A stretch of DNA of 64,000 nucleotides, from assembly GCF_901000735.1 (NCBI RefSeq), contig NC_081546.1:13903629-13967628 (forward strand), in the 5' to 3' direction. Source of the stretch: Corylus avellana (Eukaryota > Streptophyta > Magnoliopsida > Fagales > Betulaceae). The notes under the pieces were generated by a model. That model had not been told where the DNA came from, did not search any database, and saw nothing but the letters and a program-made list of their open reading frames with translations. Both the position numbers and the translations under genes were made by a program. Positions 56,939 to 64,000 of the stretch are shown here, in pieces (position 1 is the stretch's first letter; each line of letters begins with the position of its first letter).

Positions 56939-58425
56939 TTGCATTAAATTATGTTAAAATTTTTTTTTCTTGGAGTTTAATTTAGTTTATTTTATTTCCT
57001 TTGTTTTTGTTTGTTTTTGTTTCTATTTTTAATTTTATTTTCTTTGTTTCTGAGTCTTTTCTGCTTTACTGTCCGCAACTCTGATATTTTATGCGACAGT
57101 GCGATCAATCGCACGTGCATTGCTATCGAGCGCATCACTGCCACACAACAGTACTAATGTTGTTGTGAGTCCTTCATGAGTCGGTGCTGCGACAGTCTGC
57201 TCAAGCACCCATTCGAGGAAGATCGAGCGCAAGTGCATTACGATCGAGCGCACAGCCAGACATCAGTATTGAAGCTGCTGTTATGTCGAGTCTGTTTTTA
57301 CCTTTTTAAAATTTTTTTTTTCTTTCTATGTTTCTGTTTTATTTTATTTTCTGTTTCTGGTTTTATTTTATTTTTTATTTTTTTTTGTTTTTGTTTTATT
57401 TAATTTTTTTTTCTAACCTTTTCTGTTTACTGTTTTTGCGAGTCTCTTTTTGATCTGCAATTGTGCGAACGACCACATGTCCTCTGTGCGAGTGCACCAC
57501 TACCAGGCAGCAGCACTGATGCTGCTGAAGCCGTTGTTCTATTTTCATCCGCAATAGTGCGATCGAGTGCATGTCCTCAGCGATCGAGCACACCAAGTTG
57601 CTGTATTTCTATTTTGCGGCAGTGAGACCAAGCACCCAATCAAAGGAAGCGAGCGTACCACTACGATCGACCGCAAGTCCTCAGTGATCGAGCACACCTC
57701 CAGGCCGCAGTACTGAAGCTACTAAAAATTCCAAATCTAATTGGTTTCTTTTTCATGTAGGGTTGTCAATCCCATAATTTATCCATACGATATCGGCCCT
57801 ATGCACTTGAGCCCTGCATCAGGCCAGGGTACATTATCTCTTTCCAGGTTTTATAATCTCCATTGTTGTTCAATTTTTATTCTTTGATTATATTTTTACA
57901 ACAATGTGTTGCACTTAACTGATATTTGTTTGGAGTATTTATTTGTTTTGTTCTTACAAGTTTGGGGGTATGCCTGAATGGTAGCATTGAAGCTACTATC
58001 AACAGTATGGCAGAAGGCAGTAAGCTTAGTGCTCTTGGGAGGCACCCCATTCCATGACAAGTGTTCCTACATTCAAGTTTTGGGGTATGCTATGAGCCAT
58101 ACCTATTCCAACCAGTTTTCTCATCTCCCGGGTATGATCTTTCCATTTTTTTTACACATTGAGGACAATGTGTAATTCAAGTTTGGGGATATGGGGAACA
58201 CACACACTTTGTCTAAAAATTTTTGAAATTTTTTGATTTTGTTTTTTAAAAATTTTGAAAAAAAAAAAATGCATGTTCATGTTATTTTTGAGATTTTGGT
58301 TGATCTAGAAACTGTGATTTAAATTTCATTGTTGAGCTTAAAATGTTAAACACATGATTTGATGGCAAGAATTCAAAGTCTAGTTACTTACTTTTGACAT
58401 TTGAGAATTCACTTGTTTTAATTTT
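56939..58425 (+). other. element interior with GAGCGCA motif clusters
   Basis: 57,090-57,700 contains repeated GATCGAGCGCA, CGAGTGCA and CAGCACTGATGCTGCTG-like phrases. T-rich tracts (57,300-57,410) and an ATTGAGGACAATGTG...AAGTTTGGGG phrase (58,157-58,185), like an extra polypurine tract, follow. No gag frame is present. Confidence 0.55.
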
Positions 58426-60773
58426 TAGGGGGTCGGGCGGTTATTTAACCACCCGCTAACCGCTAACTGCTATAACTGTTAACCGCTTAACCACTATAAC
58501 TGCCTAGCGGTTAGCTGTTAGCAGTTATTGGGTTTAGTAACAGTAACCGCTAACCACAAACCGCTTTTATATAATATATTTTTATAATTATATTTATACA
58601 TATAACAATTGATCATTAATGATTAAATCACATTTTTGTTTTAGATAATTAAATCACAATTTTAGTATTAATATATTATCACTATAATTTATATGATTAT
58701 ATCACATGATCAATTGATTATTAAATCATTTGATTATATAATAACAAATTATACATATATACTCATAAGTCATAAGTATGCAAGTTCAGACTAATACAAC
58801 AATGAACAATTAAGTATCTAGTGACTTAGTTCTAATGTATGTTATCAACTTATAAGTCCATATATGTTATAAATTATAAGAGAAAAATACATTTTACCCC
58901 CTGAACTATCCACACATTTGCACTTTTACCTCCAATGTTTAAAACATGACACTTGACCCCCCCTAAACTTTCAAATTGTTGCAATTCAACCATTCTGACT
59001 TTTTTTTTTTTTTTTTCCAAAATGCCCCCATCACATATTTTATTTTATTTTTTTAAAAAAAAAATCCAAAAAAAAAGAAAAAAAGAAAAGAAAAGAAAAG
59101 AAAAGAAAAGAAGAAATATGTTGGGGTGGTTGAACCACCCCATAGGGGGTGCCCGGCCACCCTGTTTGGCCTGGGGGTAGTTCGGCCACCCCCAGGCTGG
59201 CCGTATTGGGGTGGCTGAGCCACCCCCAGACCTGCCACCCTAGCATATTTTTTCTTTTTTTTTTTTGTTTTTTTGTTTTTTGGTTTTTTGTTTTTTGTTT
59301 TTTTTTTTGGATTTGTTTTTTGAAAATAAAATATGTTTTTTTTTAAATGATTATTATTATTATTATTATTATTATTATTTAACTTGGGATTGGTGTATTT
59401 TGGATAAAACAAAAAAAAAAAAGTCAAAATGGTCGAATTGCAACAAGTTGAATGTTTGGGGGGAGGGGGTCAAGTGTCACGTTTTAAACATTAGAGGTAA
59501 AAGTGCAAATGGGTGGATTGTTCAGGGGTAAAATATACTTTTCCCAAATTATAATTATATATTATACATATATGCGATTATGCATATTGAATAATATAAA
59601 TGTATAAGATCAATACTTAATCATATGATTCATTGACAATTCAAATACTTTATTCAAGTTAATCGTATTATTAATGTATAATGATAATGTGATTAGAATA
59701 ATATCAAATTAAGTAATTGACATTGGATTAAATAATGTGTTACTTATAACCACAATTGAAGTATTAATGTATTATCATTCTGATTTTAGTAATTTATATA
59801 TTATCACTATAATTGATATGATTATATAATAACAAATAATACATATATAATATGACATAACTCATAAGCCATAAGTCTACAAGTTAATCATATGATTCAT
59901 ATTATTCATGTACAATGAAAATCACAATTGAATTAAACAATGTGTTACTTATAGCCACAATTGAATAAAAGCATTATTCGATACTTTATACTTAGAAAAC
60001 ATATATCACATTATCTTAGATTCTTATATCTAAGATAATTTAATTATATTAATATGAATTATGATTTGTGAGTTAATATGATCATATAATTCAAGTATAA
60101 GTGTATGACCATTAGATCATTATAAATTTAAGACTTAGGAGTTTGTCCACAGGATTTGCTAAAGGACCAAATGAGAGTATGTTATGTACAAGGATTGATG
60201 AAGTTAATGTTTTATTTGTATCACTTAATATTTTATTTGAATTTTTTTTTTTTTATATGTTGTGTTGAACTTTTTTTATATATATTTTTTATATGTTGTG
60301 TTGAACGTTTGTTTTATATGTTTTTTTTTTTTAATTTTATTTATTTATTTTTATTTTTTAAAGTTATGTTAACATGTTATGATTTGATATTTAAGAATTT
60401 TTTTTTTAAAGTACAAGTAAATGTAAATTTGGGGTAAAATATTTTTGATTTTTCAATATAGGCTCTCTTTATAGCAATTTGGCCCAAGAAGACAATGCAA
60501 AAAACAAATGAGGGTAAAAAATGCTACAATGATGAATAAAAAAAAATAAAAAAATAAAAAAAAAATAAAAAACCTATTTTGAAAAAGCACTTATAGCGGG
60601 TAGTTATTTGTTTTACTAACCGCTAACCTCTAGGCGGTTACGATTGTGGTTAGTAAAATTTAATAACCACTAAGGCGGTTACGGTTAGCAGTTTTTGTCA
60701 ATAACCGCCAACCGTAACCGCCTAGTGGTTAGCGGTTAGTGGTTAGTGGTTCGTAACCACATTGACACCCCTA
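58426..60773. mobile_element. hAT-like non-autonomous transposon, TSD TTAATTTT
   Basis: The ends are TAGGGGGTCGGGCGGTTA at left and, reversed, TAGGGGTGTCAATGTGGTTA at right, inside subterminal regions packed with AACCGC/GCGGTT repeats on both strands (58,430-58,565 and 60,595-60,755). An exact 8-bp duplication TTAATTTT occurs at 58,418-58,425 and 60,774-60,781, as hAT transposases make. The interior has no transposase; it is AT-rich and carries a nested MULE-type MITE. Repeated subterminal motifs are typical of transposase-binding sites. Confidence 0.85.
58880..59545. mobile_element. MULE-type foldback MITE nested in the hAT, TSD AAATTATAA
   Basis: Long inverted arms of about 130-150 bp begin GAGAAAAATACATTTTACCC at left and, reversed, GGGAAAAGTATATTTTACCC at right. 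Both arms carry TTTAAAACNTGACACTTGAC and TTGCAATTC. The exact 9-bp duplication AAATTATAA flanks it (58,871-58,879 and 59,546-59,554), as expected for Mutator-like transposases. The centre holds a GC-rich GGCCACCCC-rich segment (59,120-59,250), T-rich tracts and an (ATT)n run. It encodes nothing. Confidence 0.88.
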
Positions 60774-61687
60774 TTAATTTTAAATTGCCACAAGCACATT
60801 AACACATAATTTTTGGGGTATGACATGTTAATATGATTGTGTATGTTTCAATGTCTTGGGTGAAGCTAGGTGACTTATTGGATGGATACTTTAGCATATA
60901 TATATATATATAAAGAGAAAAAAGTGTAAAGAAAAAAAAAATTGATCATTGTGAGATTTTTGCAAGTAATTGAACCTCTTGCCTCATTAAGTAATGAGTG
61001 TTCATGTCAAAAGGTGAAAATTTTAATATGGTTACTATCATAGCTAGTTTAGTTTCGTAGCCTTTTTGACTCGAGTTAGTAAGTCCTTAGGGGTGTGCAT
61101 TTACACCTAATGCCCTAAAACCATCTGGTTTGGAAGTTATTGGCTAAATACTCGTTACATGGGTCAATTAGAAAAGTTAAGGGAACTAAGCACTGCAGAG
61201 CCTAACCAAAAAGAAAGGAAAGAAAGTTATGCCTTGGTTTCCCATGGAAATCCCAATGAACTTTGAGGTATTGAGTTATTGCACATTGGAAATAATTTGG
61301 AAGTCTCATAGTTATGTGTTAGTTCACTTTACACTAAAATTGAACTTGTGATGCCTTAACTTGTCTTTTGTAAGTGATTAGACTTTGGAATTCCAATTCA
61401 TTGTGAAGATGGAGTTTATCTTTTTAAACTTGGTAATGAATAAAAATTAGTGTTTTGAGTGATACTTTAATTTTAGGGATAACATTTTTGCATAATGTTT
61501 GTGGGTAACATTTTTGTTAAACCCTTACGAGACTTCACTCGTCCTACTATGGATGCCTAAGGGTTTAAAAGGCTTGTTGCATATGCTAAATGCAATTGTA
61601 CATCCCACGAAAGATGGATTTATCTTGTTGTTTTTTCAATTTTTCATTTATTTTCAATTTTGTATTGTTAAGGAACTAGAAATATGT
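60774..61687 (+). other. element 3' interior
   Basis: Resumes the gypsy derivative after the hAT. 61,170-61,690 matches 14,410-14,890 (TTAAGGGAACTAAGCACTGCA, CTTACGAGACTTCACT). No coding region is supported. Confidence 0.55.
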
Positions 61688-61700
61688 AAGTTTGGGGGCG

Positions 61701-61792
61701 TGATAAGGGCTAAAATATGTATATTTTAGCCCCTTAATTTACATATGTTAGGTTCTTAGTTTTGTTATTATTTGATGTTTTGCTTTGTTTTG

Positions 61793-61823
<31 letters not shown>

Positions 61824-62395
61824 TGTTTTTTTTTTGTTTTTAATGTTTTTAGGGTTTTTGAAGAAAAGCAAGTGTTTCCAGCAAATTTCAGACTTAAAAG
61901 ACAAATTGGGAAAAAGGTGGAAGCCATAGGATTGATCACAGCCCAATCTAAGTGCGCTCGAGCGCAAGATAGCAAGGATCGAGCGCACCAGCGCCAATCA
62001 CATATCAAGCCAGGCGCAAGCGTAGGATGCGCACGAGCGTCCAACACAAGGATCGATCGCATGGAATGTACATGAGCGCACAAACCTGCAATTGAGTTCA
62101 CTCGCACGACCCAGATGCGGAAAGAGTCCTTTTCCACTTCAGTTGAGGTTTACTTTATCCTACTTGTACTAGGAAATAAACCTGCAATTTTACTAGGTTT
62201 TCTAGGGCTTCTAGGGTTTTCCAAAGCCTATAAATAGACCTCTAAGCCTCTAGGAAAAAATGTGGAGAAGAAGACACAAGCTCTGGAAAAGAATGAAAAA
62301 GTTTGGGTTTGTCTTCTCTTCCCCTTTTATTTTCATTATGTAGTTTAGTATTTTAATTAGGGCTAGTTTAAAGCCCTAATGATGTCTCTTTAGGC
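61701..62395 (+). repeat. 3' LTR, truncated
   Basis: It starts right after the polypurine tract AAGTTTGGGGGCG (61,688-61,700). TATAAATA lies near 62,228. Similarity to the 5' LTR stops at GATGTCTCTTTAGG (about 62,395), so the 3' half is gone. It includes GAGCGCA motifs at 61,953-62,050 that the 5' LTR lacks. Confidence 0.75.
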
Positions 62396-63114
62396 CACTA
62401 TCAGTTGACGCCGGGCAGAACGAAGATTGTTCTGACAGCGTATGATTGGAGCAGAAATTAAGAATTGAAGATTGAAAAGGAAATTCAGGAAGAGAGAAAA
62501 TAACAAATAGGGAAGAGAAAGACCCTAATTGCCCATAATAAGCAATAACTATGGTGAAATTTTAAATGTACTTGTAAGTGCACAAATCGTTTTGAAATAT
62601 AGGCTTGCAAGTGCGATGTCAAACCCACAGAAACTTGTATAATTGTAGGAAAACAAACTAAACCTTAACTAAGTAAATCCTAATCTAGTTCAATAAATAT
62701 GTAATTGTTGAGAAATAAAAAGTAAACAATGCATTAATCTAAACAGAATAAACTATTAAGATAAAAATAGCCAAAGTAAACTAAAAATTAAATTAACTAA
62801 ACTAAATTAATAAAAGTGAGATATGATAAAATTAATGGGAAAAACACTAAGGCTTTGGGGTTCTACCAAGCATTATATTATGTATTCTTGAGACGTATTT
62901 TAACTCAACTAGGTAGAAAATCAATTCTCCTAGTCAAAAGATAAGAGAATTAAGCACTAATCAAATATAAAATAGACTAAAGATTTGTTGAGAATTTGAT
63001 TTTTAATAACAATGTGACAATAAATTAAGCACTCAAAATGTTTTTGAATCATAACAAATCAAACAAAGTAAGCATTTGATATAAACAAAAATCATAATGA
63101 GTCAAAATAAATTT
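62396..63114. other. LTR fragments, no gene
   Basis: 62,396-62,530 reads like a purine-rich leader of another retroelement. From about 62,560 the plus strand has ACTTGTAAGTGCACAAATCG and GGCTTGCAAGTGCGATGTCA, the end of the same LTR family in minus orientation, running into AT-rich DNA. Ends are not resolved. Confidence 0.4.
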
Positions 63115-63283
63115 TGTTGGGTAATGGATCGGCCACCGTAAAGCCATATAGACTCTAGGTAAGACCAATAAAGACAGGCCCAAGCTGAGATATAGTCGGC
63201 CTAGACCAAAGCATGGCCAACCCATTGAGGGCACAACAGTCTTGTCAACAAGGGTATAATAGTCCTTCAGCAAGTAAAGGACA

Positions 63284-63307
63284 CCCACGTTCACTAATGA
63301 ACGTGGG
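63284..63307. repeat. perfect hairpin with ACGTG arms
   Basis: CCCACGTTCA, a four-base loop CTAA, then TGAACGTGGG. A second hairpin, CCCACGATC-TCAG-GATCGTGGG, lies near 63,446-63,467. Confidence 0.85.
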
Positions 63308-63566
63308 ATGTGCCCAGCACCCAAGCAAAGCTCCCACGTTCACCAAAACGTGGTCCAGCTGCCAGCGCCAAACCGAGACACGTGTACCCGAGGACAACTC
63401 GGGAGCTCACATCCAACATAAGCGTGGCCAAGCCACACTTCAAACCCACGATCTCAGGATCGTGGGTAACCCACAACCCATGATCCACTTCACCATACAT
63501 TGTGCACAGTAGATCCTCGGGAACGTGGGGTCGAGAACTCCGAGGCGACAACTGCTAACTGATGTC

Positions 63567-63574
63567 TATAAAAG
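63567..63574 (+). promoter_or_regulatory. TATA box in LTR
   Basis: TATAAAAG, preceded by GATGTC and 10-280 bp downstream of several ACGTG motifs; likely the U3 promoter of the LTR starting at 63,115. Confidence 0.6.
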
Positions 63575-64000
63575 GGAAGCTCATATTCACTATTTGTAAT
63601 CACAACTCTCAAGCTCTCATTTGTTTACTTGCTCTCTCCCTCTCAGATCAATTACTGACTAAATGTATTTTTAAGTCGATGATATGTAGGAGTCGAGAAC
63701 AGAGAAAGGCCCCGATAGAAGCATCTTATTCAAAATAACTCACACACACAATAATGTCACCCCTGTGAGCTTAGAGGTTGGGGAAATAATTGTAAGTGTG
63801 TTTTATTTGGTTTATTTGCAATGAGTATTTTTATCTTGTAATAAGACAATATGGTGTTTTGATAATCATTTTGTATTGTTACAAGCGCAAATGAAGGAAC
63901 ATATGGCACAGACACCTCCGCCTACATGAGAGAGAACACAGGGTTGTATTTATTGGGATCCAAATGACGCATACGCTAATGCAACTAGGATAAAAAAACG

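Larger units (their letters stand above)
54382..62395 (+). mobile_element. gypsy (Athila/Tat-like) derivative without visible gag-pol
   Basis: A 5' LTR begins TGATAAGTGCTAAAATATAC at 54,382 and ends at 56,914 (interrupted by an inverted solo LTR). A primer-binding site lies at 56,921-56,938, a polypurine tract at 61,688-61,700, and a 3' LTR beginning TGATAAGGGCTAAAATATG at 61,701, cut off at about 62,395. Between PBS and PPT I see no gag or pol, only GC-motif-rich leader, AT-rich DNA and a nested hAT-like element. It therefore looks like a large non-autonomous derivative that would need proteins from a relative. No TSD can be checked because the right end is truncated. Confidence 0.75.
63115..64000 (+). 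repeat. start of another LTR, runs off the window
   Basis: It begins TGTTGGGTAATGGATCGGCC, contains a strong TATA box (63,567-63,574), hairpins with ACGTG cores and a T-rich transcribed region. The right end is outside the window or unresolved, so length and class cannot be given. The open frames at 63,049-63,551 are shadows of this promoter region. Confidence 0.5.

Noticed and set aside
59040..59427. Overlapping frames around the second GC-rich core
   Set aside because: They read homopolymer tracts and inverted repeats of a MULE-type MITE with a 9-bp duplication.

Overview
The window is nuclear DNA of a eudicot plant. The evidence is a spliced RGLG-type RING E3 ligase gene with GT-AG introns, a second split plant gene, Ty3/gypsy, LINE, Helitron, hAT and MULE relics, a tRNA-derived SINE and very AT-rich intergenic DNA. 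The long LTRs and TE-swollen introns would suit a woody species, but that is inference. There is no prokaryotic-style operon, CRISPR array or new multi-gene system. The window holds two real genes in a dense field of nested mobile elements.

Layout: (1) 1-14,408 is a decayed autonomous Helitron. It is split by an LTR retrotransposon (2,639-8,034, target duplication ATGGT, containing a 100-N assembly gap) and by a solo LTR (8,335-10,782, duplication AAGAT). (2) 14,409-18,315 holds gypsy (Athila/Tat-like) pieces: 3' end, LTR, primer-binding site, gag relic and an inverted solo LTR. (3) 18,316-21,826 is AT-rich flank with a long palindrome and a foldback MITE just upstream of the ligase gene. (4) 21,827-35,764 (+) is the RGLG gene, 11 exons and a predicted 417 residues. 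Its 8.6-kb first intron carries an inverted LTR pair and a gypsy pol relic, itself split by a small non-autonomous LTR element with TAGGC duplications. A LINE tail sits in intron 6. (5) 36,277-37,033 holds a broken HIPP-type metal-binding exon and a LINE ORF1 scrap. (6) 37,273-44,093 (-) is a small conserved plant membrane protein of unknown function, two exons, whose 6.4-kb intron is mostly an L1-like LINE. (7) 44,737-44,845 is a SINE with a perfect 15-bp duplication. (8) 44,861-54,381 is LTR-like DNA, a minus-strand gag relic and AT-rich DNA with tandem duplications. (9) 54,382-62,395 is a gypsy derivative whose interior shows no gag-pol. A hAT-like element (TTAATTTT) is inserted in it, and a MULE-type MITE (AAATTATAA) in the hAT. 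(10) 63,115-64,000 is the start of another LTR with a TATA box and clustered ACGTG motifs.

The two genes converge and have no evident functional link. Exon boundaries were read by eye from reading-frame continuity and splice dinucleotides; no alignment or transcript evidence was available.
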